NCBI GenBank assembly: GCA_900315715.1 | Contig: ONAH01000155.1 | Location: 1-32,306 of the forward strand | Reading direction: 5' to 3' | Source of the DNA: an uncultured Eubacteriales bacterium | GTDB taxonomy: Bacteria > Bacillota > Clostridia > Oscillospirales > Acutalibacteraceae | DNA: 32,306 nucleotides | Shown: piece after piece, positions 1 to 7,645 of the stretch | Layout of the letters: each line of letters begins with the position of its first letter | Position numbering within the stretch: position 1 is the stretch's first letter | Notes under the pieces: model-generated | Database searches by the model: none | What the model saw: the letters and a program-made list of their open reading frames with translations, nothing else | What the model was told of the DNA's origin: nothing | Translations under genes and position numbers: made by a program

Positions 1-1734
1 CTTTGCGATTGCATCAGAGTTAAGCGGTGATGTTACAGTTACAAATGTAATACCAGGCTTAATACCCTTAATATTACCTTGATTATCTACGGTTGCTATC
101 GTTTCGTCATCACACTCATAAACATATGTCGGTGATGTATAGTCTTCGGAAAGTATTGTTACTCTTGCCTGAGCTACTTCATCTTCCTTAACCTGTACAA
201 GGCATGTATCCCAGCCTGTTGCATCTCTCTGGAGTGTGTCGTAGCACAGTGCGTATTTTTCAGAATACTCATCAGCCTCTGTAAGGACTTTCTCCTTCTG
301 AGCAGCATCTGAGTCTTTCTTTTCATCGCTTGCGGTATCCTCTTTTTCAATCGGATTACCGAACTCATCGTATTCAGTTTCTTTCTCTTCTTCACCTTCA
401 ACGGCAAAATAGAACAATCTTACATTATTTGCATCTTCATCGCTGTTCTCATAGTAAAGTGCAAGTTCAAGTTCTCCGTCGCTGTCAAGATCTCTGATGA
501 TACTTCCCGAAAGCACACTCTTAGGTGTCGGCTTAGTATTTTCTGTATCAGAATCAGAATCAGAATCAGAATCAGATGCATCTTCATTATCCTCATCCGA
601 CTGAGTATCGGTTGAGTCAATATCTGTTGAACCATCCAAAATAGAGTTAATAAACTTGTTGTATTCATTAATCGTATTCTGCTTTTCGTCTATTACATTT
701 ACAACAAGAGAAGCAGTAATTGTTTCATTGTTTTTGAGTGTAGCGGTTATCGTTGTGCTACCAGATGAAACACCTGTAACCTTGCCCTGTTCGTCAACCT
801 TTGCGATAGCGGGATCATTAGATTTCAGCTTGAATACCTTATCAGCAGCGCCTTCCGGATCTACGATAATTTCCAAAGCTGCAGTCTCTCCAACTTTCAA
901 ACTAAGCGATGACTCTTTGAATTTAATCGACTTTACGGAATTATCTACCGCAACAGAAGAAACTTCTTCTTGCTTTCCATTATCTCTGTGTGAGAAGAAG
1001 TATGCACCTGCGGCAACAATAGCAACTACAAGAAGTGCTATTATTACACCGATGATAACCTTTGTTTTTGTTGAAAAAGCTTCTTCTTCGTCTTCTTCGT
1101 CGTCTTCATCATCGTCATCAAGGTCTTCGTCCTCGTCATTGATTTTCACAGCATTTGAATAACTTGTTGTTTCCTCTTCATCCGGTTCAAAGATTCCGTC
1201 ATAGTTTTCGTTGTCCTCGTCGGTCTCTTCGTACTCCTCGTAGTCTTCGCTGTCAATGTCAAAATCAGCATCTTCTGTATCTGTGATGTTTTCTTCATTA
1301 TCCTCTTCGAAAGCTTCCTTAATCTCTTCGTCGGTTACTTCCTCTTCTTCAAAATCGGGATCTTCTCCCTCTTCTTCGGCTGCCTCTTTTGCTTCTTTTT
1401 CGGCTTTCTTTCTTTTCAATTCTTCATCGCGCTTTATTTTTGCGGCAGCAAAAGCATTTGAAAACGACTTTGCCGATTTCATTTTTGGTGAAAGATTTTC
1501 TTCTTTTTCTGTATCAACCGTCTGGTCTATCTCATCGAAAAGCTCCTTTGACGATTCTTCATCGCCGCTTTCCGTCTTTCGAACATCCACCACTGCATTC
1601 TGTTGCGGCTTTGTTTCTGACTTTTTCTGTTCTGCGGCTTTTGCCTTTTTTGCAGCCTTGGCTCTTTTTGCGGCTGCTATCGCTTCGGCAATTTCTTCAT
1701 CTGTCAAAGATGTTTCGTCCTTATAATCGCTCAT
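1..1734 (-). CDS. Acidic single-pass membrane protein with Big_2 Ig-like domains (3' end outside window)
   Basis: An open frame runs from the ATG at 1734 to the left edge with no stop, giving 578 residues. Residues 1-220 are charged and mostly acidic, starting with an Ala/Lys-rich predicted helical stretch and ending in a Glu/Asp run. One membrane helix follows at about 226-247 (VIIGVIIALLVVAIVAAGAY). After it comes a Big_2 (bacterial Ig-like group 2) domain at about 262-345, a Ser/Asp/Thr-rich linker, a stretch with LDSDGELELALYYE that resembles the D-x-D-x-DG motif of clostridial surface lipoproteins, and a second Big_2-like segment cut by the edge. The positive-inside rule is not clear-cut because the N-terminal half is acidic, but the Ig-like domains should lie outside. 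It has its own promoter. The role is unknown; an adhesion or envelope-sensing protein is a guess. The gene model is secure, the function is not. Confidence 0.85.
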   Translation of the reverse strand, partial: MSDYKDETSLTDEEIAEAIAAAKRAKAAKKAKAAEQKKSETKPQQNAVVDVRKTESGDEESSKELFDEIDQTVDTEKEENLSPKMKSAKSFSNAFAAAKIKRDEELKRKKAEKEAKEAAEEEGEDPDFEEEEVTDEEIKEAFEEDNEENITDTEDADFDIDSEDYEEYEETDEDNENYDGIFEPDEEETTSYSNAVKINDEDEDLDDDDEDDEEDEEEAFSTKTKVIIGVIIALLVVAIVAAGAYFFSHRDNGKQEEVSSVAVDNSVKSIKFKESSLSLKVGETAALEIIVDPEGAADKVFKLKSNDPAIAKVDEQGKVTGVSSGSTTITATLKNNETITASLVVNVIDEKQNTINEYNKFINSILDGSTDIDSTDTQSDEDNEDASDSDSDSDSDTENTKPTPKSVLSGSIIRDLDSDGELELALYYENSDEDANNVRLFYFAVEGEEEKETEYDEFGNPIEKEDTASDEKKDSDAAQKEKVLTEADEYSEKYALCYDTLQRDATGWDTCLVQVKEDEVAQARVTILSEDYTSPTYVYECDDETIATVDNQGNIKGIKPGITFVTVTSPLNSDAIAK

Positions 1735-1798
1735 GCTCTCATCTTCCTTTTCTTTAAGATTTACTATTTTAATATGATATCAAAATAGTATAATATAA

Positions 1799-1827
1799 AT
1801 TATATATAATATAGCGATAACGGTCAA
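1799..1827 (-). promoter_or_regulatory. Sigma-A-type promoter of the Big_2 membrane protein gene
   Basis: On the minus strand a TTGACC -35 box (1822-1827) is followed after 17 bases by a perfect TATAAT -10 box (1799-1804). It lies about 65 bases upstream of the start codon at 1734. Since it lies downstream of the terminator at 1992-2028, it separates this gene from the small RNA unit. Confidence 0.7.
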
Positions 1828-1991
1828 TAAGAAGATTGGCAGAAAAAATAATAAAATGTCGTCACTCTTTTAAGATTACTGCACAAAAACGTCTAATACA
1901 TATCAGATAAATAACCCTATATATTATCATCAAAACCTGACATTTATACAACTGCCACAAAGAATTGTACAATGCTCATGATTTTTCAGAT

Positions 1992-2093
1992 AAAAAAACC
2001 GAGAACACACCTGAAAAAGCTGTTCTCGCTCAACATTCTGACGAGGCGTGAAGCCACGAGCATAAACGTTAAATTTCCTGACCGTTTTCTCAC
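1992..2093 (-). ncRNA. Putative small RNA, about 100 nt, own promoter and terminator
   Basis: A minus-strand unit begins about 7 bases after a consensus promoter and ends in an intrinsic terminator: an 8-bp perfect stem (CGAGAACA/TGTTCTCG, 2021-2028 with 2000-2007), one base, then seven U (1992-1998). Between them the RNA contains a short hairpin, CGUG-GCUU-CACG, overlapping an alternative GGC/GCC pairing, and a GCUC/GAGC pairing that could close a larger helix. No reading frame of note is present. I do not recognise it as 6S RNA, SRP RNA, tmRNA, RNase P or a known riboswitch. A leader attenuator for the downstream gene is less likely because that gene has its own promoter beyond the terminator. 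Confidence 0.55.
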
Positions 2094-2099
2094 ATTCGT

Positions 2100-2128
2100 A
2101 TTATACACTATTCAAAGATCAAATTCAA
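2100..2128 (-). promoter_or_regulatory. Promoter of the putative small RNA
   Basis: Minus-strand TTGAAT (2123-2128), 17-base spacer, TATAAT (2100-2105). The match and exact spacing make it one of the better promoters in the window, and it is followed by no plausible coding start, which is the main argument for a non-coding transcript. Confidence 0.65.
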
Positions 2129-2344
2129 GGTGTCTTTTAAATTTTTTGATTTTTTATGACAAAATTTTTATATTTATTTTTGTATATTTTCTATATTCTG
2201 CATTAGAATATCTATTTATCTCTTCATCATTTTTCATTATTTACATTATATTTTCACTTATGCCTACTTAGTATTACAAGTAACTTTCCGCTTACTTCTT
2301 CCAGTATTTACGATATGAAATTCACCAAAAACTAATAATTATCA
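2129..2344. other. AT-rich intergenic stretch with nothing recognised
   Basis: Very AT-rich sequence between two promoter regions that fire in opposite directions. I see no gene, repeat or structured element in it. Confidence 0.6.
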
Positions 2345-2373
2345 TTGACGTATTTATGCAGTAATGATATACT
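2345..2373 (+). promoter_or_regulatory. Promoter of the SH3b/CotH surface cluster
   Basis: TTGACG (2345-2350), 17-base spacer, TATACT (2368-2373), about 60 bases ahead of the first gene of the cluster. A GAGGTG ribosome binding site at 2421-2426 precedes the ATG at 2434. No comparably good promoter was seen in the three gaps inside the cluster, so this probably drives all four genes. Confidence 0.7.
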
Positions 2374-2433
2374 ATTTATAATACAACTTATCAATTCGCA
2401 GACTTTCTTACTTTTTAATTGAGGTGATTATTT

Positions 2434-3609
2434 ATGAAAAAAATGAAGCTAAAAATCTTTACAGCCGTCCTTTTATCCGCTGTTGTTTTAGCGGCATCGG
2501 GTTGTACTATCGAAATACCGGGAGGTAATAATGATTTTAAATCAACCGGAAATCATTCGGATAAACAGTCTATCTCTATTGATCCAAACGTTTCTCCAAA
2601 CTTTGATGGCAGCCAGGGTACTCTGCATGCTAACCCTTCCGAATCTCCAAATTTAGACAGTAAATCTTTCTATGTTACAGGAGTTACGGAACCGATAGCC
2701 CTTCGTCAGAGAGATGACGACAGCAGTGAGGTGCTTGCCCAGCTTGATGTTGGTACTGAATTAAAGTTTATCAGCGCCGACTCCGCTACCTGCTATTTCG
2801 TAAACTACGAAGAAAAAAATCTGAAAGGCTACGTTAACAAATACTTTGTAACAGACGAAAAATCAGCTGCGTGTAAACGTGAAAACTTCTATGTATCAAA
2901 AGATACTGTGCTGTATTCATCTAAAGAAAGTGATAAACAAGAACTTGGAAACATAAAAAAAGGTCAGGCAGTATATGTCTGTGCGAAAAACTCCGGCGAT
3001 TACTGGTATATTAACATTAAAGATACAAAAGACTTTGGATTTGTTAAGTGTACCGACCTTACTACCAGCAAACCCGATCAACCCACAAACTCTCCCTCAA
3101 CCTCGAATCAACAAAGCAGCTATCCCACAGGATATGGCAAGGCACCAACAAATTATACTTTATATTATGCTAAAGTTCAGTCAGGATACCTTGCAATAAG
3201 AAGTGCTAAAGCTTTTGACAGTTCAAATGAACTGGGAAGAATGAATACAGGCGATTCGGTATATGTTATCGACACATCTACCGGAAAATACTGGTACTGC
3301 TACTCTCCTATATTAGGTATCTTGGGTTATGTAAACTCTGATTACCTTGTCAGCACATACCCCGGAAGTACGCCTGCCACTACCGACAACACATATACCG
3401 TATGGACTGTTAGGGTTCAGAAAAATTATCTTGCTTTAAGAAACAGACCTGAGTTTAACGCTTCTAATGAAATTTATAAGCTTTACACAAATGATAAGGT
3501 TTACGTTTACTCTTACTCATACACTAACTTTTCTGATACATACTGGTATGTATATTCACCACAAGCAAATATGTGGGGCTACGTTGACAGCAACTACATC
3601 TATCAATAA
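2434..3609 (+). CDS. Lipoprotein with four bacterial SH3 (SH3b) repeats
   Basis: The 391-residue product starts with a lipoprotein signal peptide; the lipobox LAASGC puts the lipidated Cys at residue 24. A Ser/Asn/Pro-rich linker follows. Four SH3b-like repeats then fill the protein, at about 77-146, 151-212, 242-307 and 322-391. Each ends in a pattern of the type Y-W-Y/F-(6-10)-GYV-(2)-YL. A Pro/Ser/Thr linker separates repeats 2 and 3. No catalytic domain is present. SH3b domains usually bind peptidoglycan or other wall polymers, so a wall-binding lipoprotein outside the membrane is the natural reading. It is first in a cluster with another SH3b lipoprotein and two CotH kinases and may be a scaffold or partner for them (inference). 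The start is fixed by its GAGGTG site 7 bases upstream. Confidence 0.85.
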   Translation: MKKMKLKIFTAVLLSAVVLAASGCTIEIPGGNNDFKSTGNHSDKQSISIDPNVSPNFDGSQGTLHANPSESPNLDSKSFYVTGVTEPIALRQRDDDSSEVLAQLDVGTELKFISADSATCYFVNYEEKNLKGYVNKYFVTDEKSAACKRENFYVSKDTVLYSSKESDKQELGNIKKGQAVYVCAKNSGDYWYINIKDTKDFGFVKCTDLTTSKPDQPTNSPSTSNQQSSYPTGYGKAPTNYTLYYAKVQSGYLAIRSAKAFDSSNELGRMNTGDSVYVIDTSTGKYWYCYSPILGILGYVNSDYLVSTYPGSTPATTDNTYTVWTVRVQKNYLALRNRPEFNASNEIYKLYTNDKVYVYSYSYTNFSDTYWYVYSPQANMWGYVDSNYIYQ

Positions 3610-3625
3610 TCCGAATAATCTCAGG

Positions 3626-3649
3626 CTGCAGGGGATGTTTCTCCTGCGG
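3626..3649 (+). promoter_or_regulatory. Intercistronic hairpin
   Basis: CTGCAGGGG (3626-3634) and CTCCTGCGG (3641-3649) pair over 9 bp, with two G-U pairs, around a 6-base loop. No U-tract follows, so it is unlikely to be a terminator. It may stabilise the upstream mRNA or mark a processing point between the two SH3b genes. Confidence 0.4.
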
Positions 3650-3679
3650 CTATTCCATATATTAAAAGGAGATTTTTTC

Positions 3680-5092
3680 ATGATACATAACAAAAAATTA
3701 TTGGCCGCTTTATCCGTACTCACAGTTTTTTCGGTTATCCTTTTTTCGGGCTGTAAAAAGGATAATCTTGTCAATGATACTGATACCGATACGGACAACA
3801 ACAATGCAGATTATACTTTTACTTTTGACACTCCTGAAAAATCAACTTCTTCTTTCCCCGATTTTCATAAAATCACGGAAACCAATCCTGTTAGCATGAA
3901 TACCGTTTACGTTACAGGTGCACCGTCTGTTGCAGTGTACAGTTCTAACGATGAAACGGCTTATCCTATTACAGAAATCAGAAGCGGTGATACTGTCGAA
4001 TTGCTTGACAAAGAATTATCCGAAGTCATGCTGCACATCAAAACTTCTGACGGTACCGAAGGATATATTTACAGCGACTATATAACCGACAACAGCACAT
4101 CTGTTACTACCGGCGAAAGTGCCATAATAGAAACAGACGGTTTTTCTTTATTTAAAGACCACGAACACACAAATGCTATTCGTGAACTTGAAGTTCAGGA
4201 AGCAATTACTATTCTTGCAAAAACACCCGGCGGTTATTGGCGAATTCGTACTGCTTACGGCGAAACTGGTTATTTAAACACTGAGGCACTTGGCATGATT
4301 GAATCTCATCAATCCTCTGATTCCTCTTCTGATGATTCCTTTGCTGCGTCCTCCGTTACATCCTCTGCAAATTCATCTTCTCACAACGTTACAAGCAATT
4401 TCGGCAGCTTGATTGAAACCTCCACAAACAACGCACAGTCTAACGCAGGCGGACAATGGCAATCAGCTTTGATTATCCCCTCTCTGGGTATTACTGAGTA
4501 CACATCTAACTCCCCGAAACAAGCGGCAAGTCTTATCAAGCTGTTTATTATGGGTGCAATATACGAAAACTACGATACTTATATCATAACCGAACCGTCA
4601 CTTGACACTTATCTCAATAAAATGATAACCATCAGCGACAACGACAGTGCAAATCATCTTGTGGGTATTTTGGGCAGCGGAAACACCGACGCCGGACAAA
4701 ACATCGTCACAGCATACTGCCGTTCACACGGATATAACAGTACCTCTATGGGCAGACTTCTGCTTGAAAGCAACGAAAACGGAGACAACTATACTTCTGC
4801 ATACGATTGTGCAAAGTTCTTGCTTGCCGTTTATAACGGTGATATTCCTCACTCCTCCGAAATGCTTGCTTTACTCAAACAGCAGGAACGTATAAACAAA
4901 ATTCCCGCTGGCGTGCCCGTAGCAACCGCAAATAAAACAGGAGAACTTGCAAATGTACAAAACGATGCCGCAATAGTATTTGCAGATACTCCGTATATAC
5001 TTTGTGTGCTTGCAGAAAATGTTGACGAAGGCAGCGGAGTATCGAACATTGTCAATATCTCTTCAGAAGTATTCAGTGCTGTTTCCGAATAA
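3680..5092 (+). CDS. SH3b lipoprotein with class A beta-lactamase-fold serine hydrolase domain
   Basis: The ATG at 3680 has an AAAAGGAGA site just upstream and starts a lipoprotein signal peptide (VILFSGC, Cys about 25); the frame is open further upstream but without a site. The product has 470 residues. Two SH3b-like domains lie at about 75-145 and 148-215, then a Ser/Asn-rich linker, then a beta-lactamase-fold domain (about 255-470). All three serine-enzyme motifs are visible: S284-L-I-K287, S319-D-N321 and K419-T-G421. The omega-loop E-x-x-L-N of true class A beta-lactamases is not seen; the equivalent stretch is RLLLESNENGDNYTSAYD. That favours a penicillin-interactive peptidase, esterase or other serine hydrolase of the beta-lactamase2 family over antibiotic resistance. 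The SH3b domains should hold it at the cell wall. It is second in the cluster, 70 bases after the first gene. Confidence 0.85.
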   Translation: MIHNKKLLAALSVLTVFSVILFSGCKKDNLVNDTDTDTDNNNADYTFTFDTPEKSTSSFPDFHKITETNPVSMNTVYVTGAPSVAVYSSNDETAYPITEIRSGDTVELLDKELSEVMLHIKTSDGTEGYIYSDYITDNSTSVTTGESAIIETDGFSLFKDHEHTNAIRELEVQEAITILAKTPGGYWRIRTAYGETGYLNTEALGMIESHQSSDSSSDDSFAASSVTSSANSSSHNVTSNFGSLIETSTNNAQSNAGGQWQSALIIPSLGITEYTSNSPKQAASLIKLFIMGAIYENYDTYIITEPSLDTYLNKMITISDNDSANHLVGILGSGNTDAGQNIVTAYCRSHGYNSTSMGRLLLESNENGDNYTSAYDCAKFLLAVYNGDIPHSSEMLALLKQQERINKIPAGVPVATANKTGELANVQNDAAIVFADTPYILCVLAENVDEGSGVSNIVNISSEVFSAVSE

Positions 5093-5119
5093 TAATCGGG
5101 TTTGAAAGGAATGAATAAA

Positions 5120-7597
5120 ATGTTGAGATTTAAAAAATCTATTTTCATACTGTTCGCAGCTATTATTGTTTTTTCACTCAGCTGCTGTGCAAATAATAAC
5201 AGTAAATCATCTCCTGCCTTATGGGCTGACGGAGATCCGATGGTTGCATCAACAGATCAGAACTCCCTTGATGCCGTGAAATGGTTTTCTTCAAAAGATA
5301 AGGGTAAAGAAATAACAAAAACAGGTAGTTCCTCATTACATTACTACCTCCTTTTGCCATCATGTGTCGATCTGAATAACTTGACTCTCTGGCATACTTT
5401 CCCCAAAAATCCCTCAATAGACGGAACAGAAATCATTAGCGGTACGACAACAAATGCTATTCATGGCGAAGGCGACTACTCTTTGACAGCGGGTGAGAAA
5501 ACATATACTCTCACCATAAAAAAATCCGACTCAATAGGCTCAATCTATATCAATACCGATTCGGGTAACATGACTTCTATTCACAAAAACAGAGAGTACA
5601 AGGAGTCCGGTCAGATCCTTGTAGCACAGCCCAACGGTACTGCAGATTATAACGGCACACTCTCTCATATCAAGGGTAGAGGAAACAGCACATGGAAAAA
5701 TATTGAGAAAAAACCGTATAATATTAAGCTTGAGGAAAAAGCTTCTCTTTTCGGCATGGATAAAAGTAAAAAATGGTGCCTGCTTGCAAACGGTCAGGAT
5801 CATACCTTGCTTAGAAACAAAATCGCTTACGACTTGGGCGATGAAATCGGAATTGACTACTCCCCCGACTCTGCTTTTGCAGATCTGTACCTTAACGGAG
5901 AGTACGCCGGCGTATATCAGATCACAGAAAAGATCGAAGTCGGCAAAAACAACCTTGTGAAAATAAACGATCTTGCCTCCCTTACAGAAAAAGCTAACGA
6001 TACCGATATTGAAACATATAGACAGGTTTTTTCAGGCGACATAAAATACTGTGATATTCCCAACAACCCCGACGATATCACAGGAGGTTATCTTCTTGAA
6101 TGGGAGGTTAATAATAAATTTACGGACGCTCCCTCAGGTTTTAAAACTAATCTTGGTCAATTTGTAGTTGTAAGAAGTCCCGAATATGCTTCAAAGGCAC
6201 AAACCGAATATATCAAAAACTTTGTGCAGGATATGGAGGACGCTATATATTCCGAAAACGGTACTAATTCTAAAGGCAAGTATTACACAGATTATATTGA
6301 CATTCAATCTGCCGCACTGATGTACCTCATACAGGAGTATTCACTCAACATTGACTCAGGTATTACAAGCTGCTTTTTCTACAAAGAGTCCGATTCCAAC
6401 GGTGACGGCAAAATACATGCTTCTCCCGTATGGGACTTTGACGTGGCGTTCGGCAACCTTGAGGACAGCAAAGACGGTGTACCTATGGTCAGTACAAACA
6501 TGCTCTTTGCTCAAAACGCATACCAGTACGTTAACGGTCAGCGAACTATCTTCTCACAGCTTTGTCAACATAGTGATTTTATAGATACTGTTAAAAAGCT
6601 GTATCAAGAAAGATTCAAGAATGCAGTTGATATTTTAAACAGCAATGAGAACACATCGGGAGAGTACATCTGCTCATACTCTAAATACAGAGAGTTACTT
6701 GGTTCAAGCCCCGAAATGAACTTCATAAGGTGGAAAATCAAAGATCACCTGCTTGTTCCAAGTGCAGGTTATACCTACAAAGAACAGATAAGCTATCTCA
6801 AATTTTTTACCACCGAACGTGCAGGTCTCCTCAACAAAGAATTCTTAGATAAAAAATCTGATATCGTACAAAACACTTCCGACGGCTATACCGTATATTT
6901 TAAAAATGTCAAGAAATGGGACGAAGTCTATATCTATTACTGGCAGGGCACCAAACAGTACGCTTGGCCCGGTCAGCGTATGCAACCGGTTGATGAAACA
7001 AACGGTATTTATAAATATGACTTTAGCATAAACGGCGAAACGGATAACGGTAAGTTAATGATAGTTTTTAATAACGGTTACGGCAACGGTGAACAAACCG
7101 AAGATCTCAAAGTAACCGCCAACACATTATATACCCCCTCTGACACTCCCTCCCGATCGGTACAAGATACAGACGGCGCTAAATCTTATTACTCCTGTAC
7201 CGAAGAAATATTTGACAAACAAATAAACAGCAAATCTTCCGATAAGGTACAAAACGAACTTGACAGCTTTACCGTATATTTCAAAAACAGCAAGAACTGG
7301 GACGAAGTCAATCTTTATTACTGGGAAGGCAATAAGCAGTACTCATGGCCCGGTCAGCGTATGCAACCGGTTGATGAAACAAACGGTATTTATAAATATG
7401 ACTTTAGCGTAAACGGTGAAACTGATAACGGTAAGCTGATGATAGTTTTCAACAACGGACAAGGAGAACAGACAGAAGATCTTCATGTAGTAAATCACTC
7501 AATATATACACCCTCTTCGGTTCCATATAAAACTAACAATGATTCGACATATTATATGTGTACAATGTCGGAATACAACGAAATCAATAGCCAATAA
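5120..7597 (+). CDS. CotH-family kinase with two CBM26-like starch-binding modules, probable lipoprotein
   Basis: Starts are possible at 5102 (TTG), 5111 and 5120; ATG 5120 has the right distance from GAAAGGA (5104-5110). The product has 825 residues. An N-terminal hydrophobic segment ends in LSCC, an imperfect lipobox. After an unassigned N-terminal domain (about 35-180) comes the CotH kinase domain (about 180-560), with GRGNSTW at 186, RNKIAYDLGDE, LYLNGEYAGVYQITEKIEV, GGYLLEWE and the metal-site motif WDFDVAFGN at 438. Bacillus CotH is an atypical protein kinase that phosphorylates spore coat proteins. Two CBM26-like modules follow (about 590-672 and 716-800), each with the WDEV, WPGQRM, YKYDF and FNNG...GEQTEDL landmarks expected of starch binding. 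Tandem paralogue of the next gene, which replaces the second module with a dockerin. Its substrate is unknown. Confidence 0.85.
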   Translation: MLRFKKSIFILFAAIIVFSLSCCANNNSKSSPALWADGDPMVASTDQNSLDAVKWFSSKDKGKEITKTGSSSLHYYLLLPSCVDLNNLTLWHTFPKNPSIDGTEIISGTTTNAIHGEGDYSLTAGEKTYTLTIKKSDSIGSIYINTDSGNMTSIHKNREYKESGQILVAQPNGTADYNGTLSHIKGRGNSTWKNIEKKPYNIKLEEKASLFGMDKSKKWCLLANGQDHTLLRNKIAYDLGDEIGIDYSPDSAFADLYLNGEYAGVYQITEKIEVGKNNLVKINDLASLTEKANDTDIETYRQVFSGDIKYCDIPNNPDDITGGYLLEWEVNNKFTDAPSGFKTNLGQFVVVRSPEYASKAQTEYIKNFVQDMEDAIYSENGTNSKGKYYTDYIDIQSAALMYLIQEYSLNIDSGITSCFFYKESDSNGDGKIHASPVWDFDVAFGNLEDSKDGVPMVSTNMLFAQNAYQYVNGQRTIFSQLCQHSDFIDTVKKLYQERFKNAVDILNSNENTSGEYICSYSKYRELLGSSPEMNFIRWKIKDHLLVPSAGYTYKEQISYLKFFTTERAGLLNKEFLDKKSDIVQNTSDGYTVYFKNVKKWDEVYIYYWQGTKQYAWPGQRMQPVDETNGIYKYDFSINGETDNGKLMIVFNNGYGNGEQTEDLKVTANTLYTPSDTPSRSVQDTDGAKSYYSCTEEIFDKQINSKSSDKVQNELDSFTVYFKNSKNWDEVNLYYWEGNKQYSWPGQRMQPVDETNGIYKYDFSVNGETDNGKLMIVFNNGQGEQTEDLHVVNHSIYTPSSVPYKTNNDSTYYMCTMSEYNEINSQ
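6965..7027 (+). repeat. 63-bp perfect direct repeat, copy 1 (first CBM26 module)
   Basis: These 63 bases, starting at the Trp codon of WPGQRMQPVDETNGIYKYDF, are identical to 7346-7408 at an offset of 381 bases. Similarity continues beyond with scattered third-position changes. It shows recent module duplication or gene conversion within the gene. Confidence 0.9.
7346..7408 (+). repeat. 63-bp perfect direct repeat, copy 2 (second CBM26 module)
   Basis: Second copy of the repeat at 6965-7027, in the same reading frame and encoding the same part of the second starch-binding module. Confidence 0.9.
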
Positions 7598-7628
7598 TAA
7601 TCAACACTAATCTTGTTGATTATTATTG
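7592..7628 (+). promoter_or_regulatory. 14-bp perfect inverted repeat between the two CotH genes
   Basis: CAATAATAATCAAC (7592-7605) and GTTGATTATTATTG (7615-7628) are perfectly complementary around a 9-base loop. The left arm contains the stop codon of the upstream gene (7595-7597), and the right arm ends at the GAAAGGA site that serves the next start. No U-tract follows, so it is probably not a terminator. It could be an mRNA processing or stability element, or could tune expression of the dockerin-bearing CotH relative to the anchored one. Confidence 0.6.
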
Positions 7629-7645
7629 AAAGGACGGGGATTTTT

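Noticed and set aside
656..1162. Plus-strand Ser-rich frame opposite the first gene
   Set aside because: The poly-Ser run is the complement of the acidic Glu/Asp tract of the minus-strand gene, which has a promoter, membrane helix and Ig domains.
1972..2271. Plus-strand 99-codon frame in the intergenic region
   Set aside because: It lies in AT-rich sequence, lacks a ribosome binding site, matches no family and runs antisense to the small RNA unit.
3680..5092. Call as an antibiotic-resistance class A beta-lactamase
   Set aside because: The motifs fit the broader serine-enzyme fold but the omega-loop glutamate motif is not seen and SH3b domains are fused.
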